Source: Chloroflexota bacterium (GTDB lineage: Bacteria > Chloroflexota > Ktedonobacteria > Ktedonobacterales > JADMIN01). Taken from it: DNA of 64,000 nucleotides. Shown here piece after piece: positions 1-8,168 of this stretch (its first letter is position 1; the number at the start of each line of letters is the position of its first letter). The DNA lies in NCBI GenBank assembly GCA_021323855.1, contig JAJPKE010000037.1:124001-188000 (forward strand), read 5' to 3'. Position numbers and translations under genes: made by a program. The notes beneath the pieces were generated by a model. It made no database searches, was not told where the DNA came from, and worked only from the letters and a program-made list of their open reading frames with translations.

Positions 1-485
1 CTATAGTTGTGCAGTTCTTCCTTCACCGAATCCAGACCGGGCGAGAGGATGGCGAGAGGCGGGCGCGCGATATGTGGCGGCTTGCGTAAAATAGCTGCAA
101 TCGTGTGCCCATCCTCGTAGGAAATCTCAATTCGCTCACCAGGGAACTCATAAAGCGGCAATCCACGTAGATAGGTGCGCACTGTCAATTCATGCCCCGC
201 CCGCAATTGGCCGGGATGGCGCACCATCATGAATTTACCGAAGTGATAGAGCATCGCCGCGTGAAAATAATGTTCACCAGCCGACTCGTAATGCGCTTGC
301 GCTTCGGCTTCTTCGCCCATCCTGGCATGGACATCCGCCAGCGCGGACCATGCGGGATACCAGTCTTCCCATCGCTGTATGCCGCGCGTCAACTGCTGCA
401 AATCGTTGGCGTCAATGCCATTGGCGATAAAGCGCGGCGCCCAATTATCTATGGCAATTTGTACGCGCTCCTCCACTGTCGTCAT
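1..485 (-). CDS. Alpha/beta hydrolase, N-terminal part only (cut by window edge)
   Basis: The reading frame opens at an ATG at 485 behind AAAGGAG and runs off the left edge, so only about 161 N-terminal residues are visible. The protein begins MTTVEERVQIAIDNWAPRF, has a helical lid-like region, and then reaches a segment ending ILSPGLDSVKEE. That segment looks like the first strand and oxyanion-hole region of an alpha/beta hydrolase. The helical N-terminus followed by a late hydrolase core resembles the 2,6-dihydropseudooxynicotine hydrolase / FrsA-like esterase group. The catalytic nucleophile elbow lies outside the window. It starts 47 bases after livF on the same strand, so it is probably the last gene of the transporter operon and may hydrolyse the imported compound. 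The family call is moderately sure and the substrate is unknown. Confidence 0.7.
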   Translation of the reverse strand, partial: MTTVEERVQIAIDNWAPRFIANGIDANDLQQLTRGIQRWEDWYPAWSALADVHARMGEEAEAQAHYESAGEHYFHAAMLYHFGKFMMVRHPGQLRAGHELTVRTYLRGLPLYEFPGERIEISYEDGHTIAAILRKPPHIARPPLAILSPGLDSVKEELHNY

Positions 486-532
486 GCGATTGCTCCTTTG
501 TAGCTTCAGCACTTGGTCTCAGGTGAGTGGGA

Positions 533-1252
533 TTATGCTTCAGCAAGCGTGCCGCCCAAATAGAGTCGTCCGATTTCTGGATGATGTTGTATTTCAGTAT
601 TGGTGCCCGTCAGCCGCACCTTTCCACTTTCCATAACCACGCCATGCGTCGAGGCGCTCAGGCCGGTTCGCACGTTCTGCTCGACCAGGAGAATTGTGCG
701 GCCAGATTCGTGCAGCACGGCAACCTTATCGAAGACCTGCTTCAGCGTGCGCGGATCGAGTCCCATTGACGGTTCATCGAGCAGAATCAGCTTGGGATTG
801 AGCATCAGGCTGCGCGCGAATTCTACCAGCCGCTGCTGGCCGCCAGAGAGATTGCCGGCTTTGTCGTTGGCGCGCTCGCGCACAATGGGGAACAACTCCT
901 CGACCTCCGCCAGCGTGCGATTGACCTTGCTGGCATCCTTGACCAGATAGCCGCCAAGACGCACATTCTCGCGCACGGTCATCTCCGTGAACAGGCTGTG
1001 GTTTTGTGGCACCTGCACGATGCCTGCCTCAAGAATCTGGCGCGGGTTCAGATGCGCAATGTTGCGTCCCTCGAAGAAGATGTCGCCGCTCCACGGATGG
1101 AGCAGCCCGCTGATGGTATGCAACAGCGTAGACTTTCCAGCGCCGTTGGGTCCGACGATGCAGGTGATGGACCCTTTGGCCACCTCCAAATCCACGCCTT
1201 TGAGGACCTCACTGTCGTTATAGCCAGCAACCACCTGATGTAGCGTCAGCAT
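533..1252 (-). CDS. livF: ABC transporter ATP-binding protein, LivF type
   Basis: This is one of the two ATPases of a branched-chain-amino-acid-type (HAAT) importer. The 239 residues carry Walker A GPNGAGKST (about residues 34-42), the signature LSGGQQR and Walker B LILLDEPSMGLDP, in normal order and at the usual LivF length. It lies 18 bases after livG in a five-gene livKHMGF set. The HAAT family imports branched-chain amino acids, short amides, urea and also aromatic or organic acids, so the ligand cannot be read from the ATPase. Its placement beside catabolic genes suggests the pathway substrate is imported. The GTG/ATG choice is clear because the protein starts MLTLHQVVAGY, the standard LivF N-terminus. 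Confidence 0.93.
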   Translation of the reverse strand: MLTLHQVVAGYNDSEVLKGVDLEVAKGSITCIVGPNGAGKSTLLHTISGLLHPWSGDIFFEGRNIAHLNPRQILEAGIVQVPQNHSLFTEMTVRENVRLGGYLVKDASKVNRTLAEVEELFPIVRERANDKAGNLSGGQQRLVEFARSLMLNPKLILLDEPSMGLDPRTLKQVFDKVAVLHESGRTILLVEQNVRTGLSASTHGVVMESGKVRLTGTNTEIQHHPEIGRLYLGGTLAEA

Positions 1253-1270
1253 CGTTCAAGCTCCTCGTCC

Positions 1271-2002
1271 CTAGTCTCCTAGATAGGCTTCCAATACGGC
1301 GGGGTTCTGGCGCACGTTGGCAGGCGTCCCCTCTGCGATCTTGGTTCCACGGTGCATGACGGTCACGGTGTCGCACAACTGCATGATGAACTCCATGTTG
1401 TGTTCCACAATCAGAAAGGTGATGCCCTGCTTGTTCAATTCCTGAATGCGGCTCTGGAGATGATTGATCATCGTCGGATTAACGCCGCCAGCCGGCTCGT
1501 CCAGGAGGATAACTTTCGGCTCCGCAATGAGGATGAAGGCGAACTCTAGCAGCTTTTTCTGCCCGTAAGAAAGGTTGCCCGCCTGGGCATCCTTCAATGC
1601 GGCGATTCCTACAAACTCCAGCAATTCCAGGGCGCGCTGGCGTTCGTTTGATCTGCTCCAACCACCAAGCAGACCGCGCAGCGAGTGGCGTTGGGCCGAT
1701 ACGTGCATATTTTCCAGCACACTCAGTCGTGGGAAGATGCGTGTTAACTGAAACGTGCGGCCAATGCCCATCGCAAAGACTTTGTTGGGCGTGGCGTTGG
1801 TAATCGTCCTGCCGTCGTAGTGGACTTCACCTGCATCAACTTTTTCGTAACCGGTGATGACGTTGAACAGGGTTGTCTTGCCCGACCCATTGGGGCCGAT
1901 CAACCCGGTGATCTTGCCAGCTTCGACGCTGATCGAGCAATCATTGAGGGCATGAATACCGCCAAACGCCTTCGAGGCGTTGCGCACCTCGAGAATAGTC
2001 AT
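1271..2002 (-). CDS. livG: ABC transporter ATP-binding protein, LivG type
   Basis: This is the second ATPase subunit of the importer, 243 residues long. Walker A is GPNGSGKTT near residue 36, the signature is LSYGQKK, and Walker B is VILLDEPAGGVNP. The C-terminal half contains the extended LivG segment ending in an ENxAVLEAYLGD-like tail, here RQNPAVLEAYLGD. The start overlaps the stop of livM by four bases (ATGA), which points to translational coupling. LivG and LivF form the heterodimeric motor that drives the LivH/LivM channel. All catalytic motifs are intact. Confidence 0.94.
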   Translation of the reverse strand: MTILEVRNASKAFGGIHALNDCSISVEAGKITGLIGPNGSGKTTLFNVITGYEKVDAGEVHYDGRTITNATPNKVFAMGIGRTFQLTRIFPRLSVLENMHVSAQRHSLRGLLGGWSRSNERQRALELLEFVGIAALKDAQAGNLSYGQKKLLEFAFILIAEPKVILLDEPAGGVNPTMINHLQSRIQELNKQGITFLIVEHNMEFIMQLCDTVTVMHRGTKIAEGTPANVRQNPAVLEAYLGD

Positions 2003-3117
2003 CGAGGAACCTCCTCATGCGCAGTCTCTCCTGCCTGTCCAGTCATTCGTGTCGCCGTCGGTGGCGACGTTGTACCTGCGCTCATCACAGGCGTTTTCAC
2101 GGGCAACACCAGTGGTCCAATGCGTCCTCGCGCCCTGCCCTTTGCCCAGAGTTCTTGTAGCGAAGGAATGACGCCGCGTGGCAAGAGCAGGATGACCACC
2201 AGGAACAGCACACCATAGAGGATGAGATATAGCCCATCCTGGGTGAAATAGAGAGTCAGCCATTGTTGGGCAAATTCCAGGACCAGCGCGCCGAGAATCG
2301 GGCCAGCGCGCGTGCCGATACCGCCCAGAAACGTCATCAAGGCAATGGAGAGGTCAAACAATGGATCGAAGTCAAATTGCGGCTGCACGCTGCCGATAAA
2401 GTACGCGAAGAGCGCACCCGCCATGCCGGCGAAAATGGCTGAGATGACAAAGGCGCTCAGCTTAGAGCTTCCCGTGCGCACGCCAAGCCCACGCGCGCGA
2501 TCTTCATCGTCGCGTATTGCCAGCAGCCCCAGTCCATACTTCGAGTGGCGTATAAACCATGATACTGCCAATGCCACTATCGTCAGCGCCAGCGCAGTGA
2601 AGTAAAATGGCAGGTTGTAGATACTCTGGTTCCCGCCCTGATATCCTGCGCCCCATTGGAAGGGGATGGGCATATCAAGCCCCGTGGAACCGTTGGTGAG
2701 GCCGCGCAAATTGAACGCCATGAGCTGCACGATGAAAAATGTGGCGATGGTAACGACGATGAAGGTATGGCGGCGCGTGCGTAGCGCGATAGCTCCCAGC
2801 GGAATCGCAAAGACGCCGGCGATCAGCCCACAAAGTGGGATGAGATAGATCGGTTCCCAGCCGCCGGGAATGTTGTACCGCTGGCAGATGATGGCGAGCG
2901 CGTATGCGCCGATGCCGAAATAGGCTGCGTGACCCAGCGCAATATACCCTGTGTAGCCCGCGAAGATGTTCCAGCCGCTGGCTGCGCTGGCGAAGATGAG
3001 TGCAAAGACGGCGATGGTCGTATAGGTCGGGTCAGAGAAGACGAGCGGAAAGGCGATAGCCACGCCCAACAACGCGAGCAACCCCACTGGCTTGCCATAT
3101 TTTCTGGCAGTTATCAT
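1999..3117 (-). CDS. livM: Branched-chain amino acid-type ABC permease LivM
   Basis: This is a membrane permease of the HAAT importer, 372 residues from the ATG at 3117. That ATG overlaps the livH stop as ATGA; a longer upstream frame exists but would run through livH. The protein has eight or more hydrophobic segments and LivM hallmarks such as SGWNIFAGYTGYIALGHAAYF near the N-terminus and FLGGIGTRAGPILGA near the C-terminus. It has a hydrophilic C-terminal tail of about 40 residues (from about 330) rich in Pro, Thr and Arg that the usual family members lack or keep short. It pairs with LivH to form the translocation channel. Confidence 0.93.
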   Translation of the reverse strand: MITARKYGKPVGLLALLGVAIAFPLVFSDPTYTTIAVFALIFASAASGWNIFAGYTGYIALGHAAYFGIGAYALAIICQRYNIPGGWEPIYLIPLCGLIAGVFAIPLGAIALRTRRHTFIVVTIATFFIVQLMAFNLRGLTNGSTGLDMPIPFQWGAGYQGGNQSIYNLPFYFTALALTIVALAVSWFIRHSKYGLGLLAIRDDEDRARGLGVRTGSSKLSAFVISAIFAGMAGALFAYFIGSVQPQFDFDPLFDLSIALMTFLGGIGTRAGPILGALVLEFAQQWLTLYFTQDGLYLILYGVLFLVVILLLPRGVIPSLQELWAKGRARGRIGPLVLPVKTPVMSAGTTSPPTATRMTGQAGETAHEEVPR

Positions 3118-3989
3118 TGCTTGCGACCTTCCAGTTTCCCTAAGAGACCCTGCGGACGCAAGATCAAGATGACGACGAGCAGCACGAAGAATACGGTGCT
3201 GGACCAGGTGGGCGACCATACCACGGCGGTGACATTCTCGATAATGAGCATGCCGAGCGAGGCAATGAGTGCGCCGCTCAGGCTACCCATACCACCAAGA
3301 ACGATGATAGTGAGCAAGCGTGAGATGAGATCATAGGAACTACCAGGGTTGAAAGCCGTCGTTGCGCCAAAGGCCATGCCGCCCGCTGCCGTCAGCGCCA
3401 CGCCGATGCCAAAGGTGAGCGCAGAGACGCGCTCTACATCAATGCCGATCAATTGCGCTGCGGTGCGATTCAACATAGAGGCGCGCACGCTCTGGCCAAA
3501 CTTCGTGCGATAGAGCAACAGGTAGAGTCCAGCCAGCAAGACTACGCTGAGCAAAAAGCCATAGACATAGATATAACTGAGATAGAAGTTGCCGATGCGA
3601 AACGACTGCGTGATATACGGCGCTTTGAGAGTCACGATATTCGCCGTGAAGAGAATCGTAAGGACGCCCTCGATGATAAGCGCGACGGCAAAGGTCACGA
3701 GAATTGAGAGCATTGTGCGGTCGCGTTTGAGTGGGCGGATAAAGAGCACCTGAATCAAGACGCCAAGCACGAACATCACCGGCATCGTGATGAGCAATCC
3801 CAGGAAGAGATCAATATGGAAGTGCTGCGCGAGGGCATAGCTCAGGTACGCTCCCAGGATAACGAATGCCCCCTGCGCAATATTGATAATTTCCATCACC
3901 CCAAAGACAAGGGTCAGGCCGGAGGCCATTAGCGCGTAGACTCCGCCCGTCAGGATGCCGGTGATGATGGCATCAATAATGAGTTCCAT
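3114..3989 (-). CDS. livH: Branched-chain amino acid-type ABC permease LivH
   Basis: This is the permease partner of LivM, 291 residues. I chose the ATG at 3989 because GAGGAG lies just upstream and the sequence MELIIDAIITGILTGGVYAL is the standard LivH N-terminus. The open frame continues upstream through the livK-livH spacer, but that extension is not LivH-like. Typical elements include GLTLVFGVMEIINIAQGAF and GGMGSLSGALIASLGMLIIE. It lies 95 bases after livK, separated by a perfect 32-base palindrome that may lower permease expression relative to the binding protein. Confidence 0.93.
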   Translation of the reverse strand: MELIIDAIITGILTGGVYALMASGLTLVFGVMEIINIAQGAFVILGAYLSYALAQHFHIDLFLGLLITMPVMFVLGVLIQVLFIRPLKRDRTMLSILVTFAVALIIEGVLTILFTANIVTLKAPYITQSFRIGNFYLSYIYVYGFLLSVVLLAGLYLLLYRTKFGQSVRASMLNRTAAQLIGIDVERVSALTFGIGVALTAAGGMAFGATTAFNPGSSYDLISRLLTIIVLGGMGSLSGALIASLGMLIIENVTAVVWSPTWSSTVFFVLLVVILILRPQGLLGKLEGRKQ

Positions 3990-4027
3990 ACGACTCCTCT
4001 TCGAATCACGGTTGATAGCTTGTATGA

Positions 4028-4059
4028 TTCCCCACTCTACCGCGCGGTAGAGTGGGGAA
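4028..4059. promoter_or_regulatory. Perfect 32-bp palindrome between livK and livH
   Basis: Bases 4028-4059 read the same on both strands, with 16-base arms around a central CG. In the livK-to-livH transcript this would form a strong GC-rich hairpin with a CGCG tip. No T-run follows on the minus strand, so it is more likely a processing or stabilising hairpin, or a partial terminator, than a full terminator. Such intercistronic hairpins commonly keep binding-protein mRNA more abundant than permease mRNA. Confidence 0.6.
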
Positions 4060-4084
4060 AGGTAGCCTATGGCCAGCGCCAGCG

Positions 4085-5329
4085 CTACGGCCAGGATGGC
4101 TTCGGATATTCTGGGGCGACGGCTCCAAAGGTATCCGCCGGATAGATGGGTACCAGCGATCCCTTTTGCCACTGGAAGAGATAGGATGTGATAGCAGTGT
4201 TTTGCCCGGTGCTGTCAAATTTCACCGGACCTTGCACCGTGGTAAACGTACCGCTATGCAACTCCTGAATCAGCTTCGCCTGATTCAAGCTACCAATCTT
4301 CTCCACTGCCTGCTGAACGACCTGGCCAACCGAGTAGGCTTCAGGAACGTCGGCGCTGATGCCATCGGGAGTGCCGCCATATTTGGCGATATACGCCTGA
4401 ACCATCGCGGCGTTGCCCGGTGTCTTTTCCTCCGCGAACCATCCATTCGGCACCATGATGCCTTCTGCCGACGCCGCACCGCCGATGGCCTGCAAGAATT
4501 GTGTGCCCTGGTCTGGTCCGGCGGTCGCGATGATCGCCTTCGGGTTGTAGTGCTGCTGCTTGAATGCCAGGATGAAAGCTGTAATGTCCGGCAGTTGGGT
4601 GCCGAGGACGACGATATCAGCGTGTGCGGCGATAATCTTCTGCGCAATCGGCGTAAAGTCGGTCGTCTCCGCCGGATAGATAATTTCGGGCACTGCCGCA
4701 GGGATGCCAGCTTGCGTCAGCAACTGATTGGCGAGGTCCACCTGGGGTTGGGTGAATGGATCATCCTCAGTGGCATACGCGACCGATGTTGGACGCTGCC
4801 CGGCGGGCATTGCTGCCATCAACTGAGTGAAGCTGACAAGGTTGTTTGCCACCGGCAGCGATACGTCGAACACATTGTTCAATCCACGATTGAAGACTGA
4901 TGGGCCACCGCCAGCGCCTTCTACCAGCGCATAGCCGTAGCGGTTGGCGACGACCGAGGCCGGTTTGGTCAGCAAAGTGGAATATGGGCCGAAGACCAGG
5001 TCAACTTTGTCCTGTGTGATGAGTTTCTGGTAGTTCGTTGTAACCTGCGCTTCATTGCTGGCATCGGAGAGAATGTCCAGCTTGACCTGACGACCGAGCA
5101 GGCCACCGTGGGAGTTCACATAGTCTGCCCACAACTGATAGCCTTGCTGGAATGCCTGACCATCAGCCGAGAAGTCGCCGGAAAGCGAGAGCGAGATGCC
5201 GATTTTGATGGGGGTAGTATTGCCTGCGCCCGAATTGTTGCCGCAGGCCGCCAGACCCATCAGCATGAGGCCGAGAATGCTGGCGAGAGCCGCGATTTTG
5301 CGCCATGTTGCGATGGTAGGTCCAAACAC
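4085..5329 (-). CDS. livK: Substrate-binding lipoprotein of the liv-type ABC importer
   Basis: This is an extracytoplasmic solute-binding protein of the Peripla_BP_6/LivK family, about 414 residues. The preferred start is the GTG at 5329 with AAAGGGG upstream; an in-frame ATG at 5365 would add 12 residues. A basic n-region and hydrophobic stretch lead to a lipobox ending LMGLAAC, followed by a Gly/Asn/Ser-rich tether. The mature part opens with PIKIGISLSLSGDFSADGQ, the classic first strand and ligand loop of amide- and amino-acid-binding members, and continues with DILSDASNEA and GPYST. A lipid-anchored form fits a cell without a conventional periplasm, though it does not prove that. The 190 bases upstream show no convincing promoter, so it may be cotranscribed with the dehydrogenase genes or have a weak promoter of its own. 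Confidence 0.92.
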   Translation of the reverse strand: MFGPTIATWRKIAALASILGLMLMGLAACGNNSGAGNTTPIKIGISLSLSGDFSADGQAFQQGYQLWADYVNSHGGLLGRQVKLDILSDASNEAQVTTNYQKLITQDKVDLVFGPYSTLLTKPASVVANRYGYALVEGAGGGPSVFNRGLNNVFDVSLPVANNLVSFTQLMAAMPAGQRPTSVAYATEDDPFTQPQVDLANQLLTQAGIPAAVPEIIYPAETTDFTPIAQKIIAAHADIVVLGTQLPDITAFILAFKQQHYNPKAIIATAGPDQGTQFLQAIGGAASAEGIMVPNGWFAEEKTPGNAAMVQAYIAKYGGTPDGISADVPEAYSVGQVVQQAVEKIGSLNQAKLIQELHSGTFTTVQGPVKFDSTGQNTAITSYLFQWQKGSLVPIYPADTFGAVAPEYPKPSWP

Positions 5330-5518
5330 GTGATTTCCCCTTTGCTGCTCCCTGGTGCTTGACACCGGGAACTGACGTGTAGATTGCCACAGCGATGATG
5401 GCCGGCAATCAACGATGACGAGAAAGGAAGGCGGTTGACCATACGTTGGGATGGCTGCGACATCCGATGTGTGGCGTTAGGCACTGGTTATGCCGGCTCG
5501 GTACCTCCTTTTGTTTTC

Positions 5519-6748
5519 TCAATGCGGTTCGACTACGCATTTGGCCGGATCAGCGATGAATTCGGCGACGGTTGCCAGGAACTGCGCCCCACGTGCGCCA
5601 TCTACGACTCGATGATCGCACGAGAGGTTCAGCGTTATGGCCGGCGTGACGGCAGGTAGTCCGTTGACGGGAACGATGCGATCAACCACTGCGCCAACCG
5701 CAAGAATTGCTACCTGGGGCGCGTTGATGATGGCGCTGAAGGCATCAATGCCATACATCCCCAGGTTGCTGATGGTAAAAGTGCCGTCGCGCAAATCGTC
5801 CGGGCGGAGTTTGCCGTTGTGCGCGCGCTCCACGAGGCTTCGGCGCTGCCGGGCAATGTCAGTGAGGCTGAGGTCATCGGCATGTGCGATGACTGGAACC
5901 AGTAATCCATCGTCCACGGCGACGGCTATTCCGATATTCACTGAAGGATTCGTGACCACAGTGCCATTGACCCAGGAAGCATTGAGGCGCGGATGCAGGC
6001 GCAACGCCATCGCAACGATTTTGACGAGCAGATCGGTGTAGGTCAGCTTCTCTGCCGTCTGTTTCTGTGCCCCGGCATGCCATTCCACGAACGCTCGCGC
6101 TGGCACCTCGCGCAGTAAAAAGAAGTGGGGAATGGTCGTCCAGCTTTGCGTGGTGCGTTCGGCCATGAGACGCCAGACTCTGCCGGGTTCACCATCATGA
6201 GCAACTACGTCACCAGTTGCGTGAGGACTCACCACGGGCAGCGCCAGCACGTCAGCCGCCAACACAGCGCCGCCTGGTCCAGAGCCATGCAGCGCTGCGA
6301 TATCCACGTCTCGCTCGGCGGCAAGGCGCCGGGCTTTTGGCGAGGCGAGGCGTTTCCCGTTCGTCGCTGGCACTGCTGTCGGGACAGCGCCGGATATTTC
6401 GCTGTTGGCATCGTCCGTATGGCTCGCGTGGCTTCGTCTGTCTAGCTGCGCGGCTTGCATTTCCGGCGCTATCGCCGCACCCAGGGGAGCGGCACGCGCA
6501 GGCGTTTCCGTTGCCGCCAGAATAATGGCGATGGTCTGCCCGACCGGCACTTCGTCGCCCGCCTGAGCGCTGATCTGCGCAAGCACGCCGCTGGCCGGCG
6601 CCTCAAGCTCGACCGTTACCTTGTCGGTTTCGATCTCTGCAATGGGGTCGCCTTGCTGCACCTGATCGCCTTCAGTTTTGAACCACTGGACGATCTTGCC
6701 GGTGTCTTGCGCCATGCCCAGGGCTGGCAATATGACATTCGTCGCCAT
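5519..6748 (-). CDS. E2 component (dihydrolipoyl acyltransferase) of a 2-oxoacid dehydrogenase complex
   Basis: This 409-residue protein transfers the acyl group from E1 to CoA. It has an N-terminal lipoyl domain with the lipoylated lysine in ETDKVTVE (K43), a flexible Ala/Pro linker, a peripheral subunit-binding domain around residues 133-167 (ASPKARRLAAERDVDI), and a catalytic domain ending with the motif SCDHRVVDG (His379, Asp383). There is a single lipoyl domain. It is the last gene of a run containing E1 alpha, E1 beta and an M24-family protein. No E3 dihydrolipoamide dehydrogenase gene is present here, so E3 must be supplied from elsewhere. Substrate could be pyruvate, acetoin or a branched-chain oxoacid; the sequence does not decide. 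Confidence 0.92.
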   Translation of the reverse strand: MATNVILPALGMAQDTGKIVQWFKTEGDQVQQGDPIAEIETDKVTVELEAPASGVLAQISAQAGDEVPVGQTIAIILAATETPARAAPLGAAIAPEMQAAQLDRRSHASHTDDANSEISGAVPTAVPATNGKRLASPKARRLAAERDVDIAALHGSGPGGAVLAADVLALPVVSPHATGDVVAHDGEPGRVWRLMAERTTQSWTTIPHFFLLREVPARAFVEWHAGAQKQTAEKLTYTDLLVKIVAMALRLHPRLNASWVNGTVVTNPSVNIGIAVAVDDGLLVPVIAHADDLSLTDIARQRRSLVERAHNGKLRPDDLRDGTFTISNLGMYGIDAFSAIINAPQVAILAVGAVVDRIVPVNGLPAVTPAITLNLSCDHRVVDGARGAQFLATVAEFIADPAKCVVEPH

Positions 6749-6786
6749 GAAACAGGGTCTCCTGTATGACCAACAGAGAAGGACAA

Positions 6787-8121
6787 TTAGTGCGCGACAG
6801 CGCCGTTAACGGAAACGTGTTCACTGGCAGTTGTGTTGAGATGCGATTGCGTCTCGCGGACGGCTGGCAGCGGTCCGCCGGTGGTGTAATAGTGCGCGCC
6901 TGCGACGAGCAGTTGCTCAGCCGGGAAGCGCGTAATCACCTCACAGCCATCTTTGGTGACAACCAATTGTTCTTCGATGCGCGCTGCTGTCCAGCCGTCG
7001 CTGGCGGGCCAGAAGGTTTCAAGCGCGAAGACCATCCCCTCTTCGATCACTTCAGGATGATCCAGCGAGACGAGGCGGTTGAAGATCGGTTTCTCCCAGA
7101 TCGAGAGGCCCACGCCATGCCCATATTGCAACGCGAAGGCGGCCTCTTCATCTGCGAAGCCAAACGATTCTGCCTTTGGCCAGAGTTTGACGATATCGGC
7201 AGTAGTGACGCCCGGCTTGATGGCGTTAATGGCGGCATCGAGAATCTCACGGCAGTATTTGTAGGCGTCCACCATCGCCTGTGAGGCGCTGCCGACGGCG
7301 AAGGTGCGGTAATAGCAGGTGCGATAGCCGTTATAGCTATGAAGGATATCGAAGTAGGCAGGGTCGCCAGGGCGCAGCGTGCGGTCGCTGAAGACGTGCG
7401 GATGCGGGCTGCATCGCTCGCCGGAGATGGCGTTTACCCCTTCGACCTGCTCGGACCCCATATCATAGAGCACTTTGCTGACGAGGCCGACGCACTCATT
7501 CTCTCGCACACCTGGCTTCATGAAGCGATAGAGTTCGTCGTAGGCAGCGTCTACCATCATGCAGGCGGTGGAGAGCAGCGTAATCTCGTCTACCGTCTTG
7601 ATGAGCCGCGCCTGCTGCATCAATTGCTGGCCGTCAACGACCTTGATGCCCTCTTTTTGCAGCGCGAGCAAAACTGGCATTTCCACCACATCCACGCCAA
7701 CTGGCTCGTTCAGCAGACCGCGCTCTTCCAACTCTACGCGAATCTTGTGAGCTACCGCTTCAGCTCGTCCGGCGTCCGGGAGCATCGCGCCGCGCTGTGT
7801 GGAGATGCCAGCGCGTGAGCGTTCGCCCAGCCAGGGACAATACAACTGGTGGTGCCGCGCCGCCGAACCAAAATCCCAGAGAATCGGCTCATCGTCTTGC
7901 GGTAGCAGAGTGAAGCGCGCCAGCTTATCCATCGCCCAGGTGCCGAGATGCGTGGAGGTGATATAGCGTACATTGCTCATGTCGAAGCACAGGAGCGCGC
8001 CCAATTCGGACTCTTTGAGCAGGCGCTTGATGCGCGCGAGCCGCTCGCTGCGCAGGCGCTCCACATTGACGCGCGCCTCCCAATCAACTGTCATCAGGCC
8101 ATAGGTTTTGATAGCCATCAT
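6787..8121 (-). CDS. M24-family (creatinase/aminopeptidase fold) protein with altered metal site
   Basis: The 444 residues show an N-terminal creatinase-type domain (to about 165) and a C-terminal pita-bread domain. Expected metal ligands at Asp258 (YFDIL), His335 (YGHGVGL), Glu368 (FALETF) and Glu383 (ARIEEQ) are present, but the second aspartate is Cys269 in GYRTCYYRTF, where the family normally has Asp. Non-peptidase M24 members include creatinase, ectoine hydrolase and DMSP lyase DddP, so a small-molecule C-N or C-S cleaving role is possible. It sits between E1 beta and E2 in the same operon, which argues for a metabolic role rather than peptide turnover. Start ATGATG follows AAAGGAG; either ATG may be used. 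Family sure, reaction unknown. Confidence 0.85.
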   Translation of the reverse strand: MMAIKTYGLMTVDWEARVNVERLRSERLARIKRLLKESELGALLCFDMSNVRYITSTHLGTWAMDKLARFTLLPQDDEPILWDFGSAARHHQLYCPWLGERSRAGISTQRGAMLPDAGRAEAVAHKIRVELEERGLLNEPVGVDVVEMPVLLALQKEGIKVVDGQQLMQQARLIKTVDEITLLSTACMMVDAAYDELYRFMKPGVRENECVGLVSKVLYDMGSEQVEGVNAISGERCSPHPHVFSDRTLRPGDPAYFDILHSYNGYRTCYYRTFAVGSASQAMVDAYKYCREILDAAINAIKPGVTTADIVKLWPKAESFGFADEEAAFALQYGHGVGLSIWEKPIFNRLVSLDHPEVIEEGMVFALETFWPASDGWTAARIEEQLVVTKDGCEVITRFPAEQLLVAGAHYYTTGGPLPAVRETQSHLNTTASEHVSVNGAVAH

Positions 8122-8168
8122 CTGCTCCTTTGCAGAACGAGCAAGCTAACGTACAAGCTGCGCGGGTA

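Noticed and set aside
4052-4900. A 282-codon plus-strand frame over the livK gene
   Set aside because: It is antisense to livK, whose lipobox and family motifs are clear, and shows no domain of its own.
6787-8121. Assignment as DMSP lyase DddP
   Set aside because: The general fold agrees, but the DddP metal-site pattern is not matched and the Asp-to-Cys change makes a specific call unsafe.
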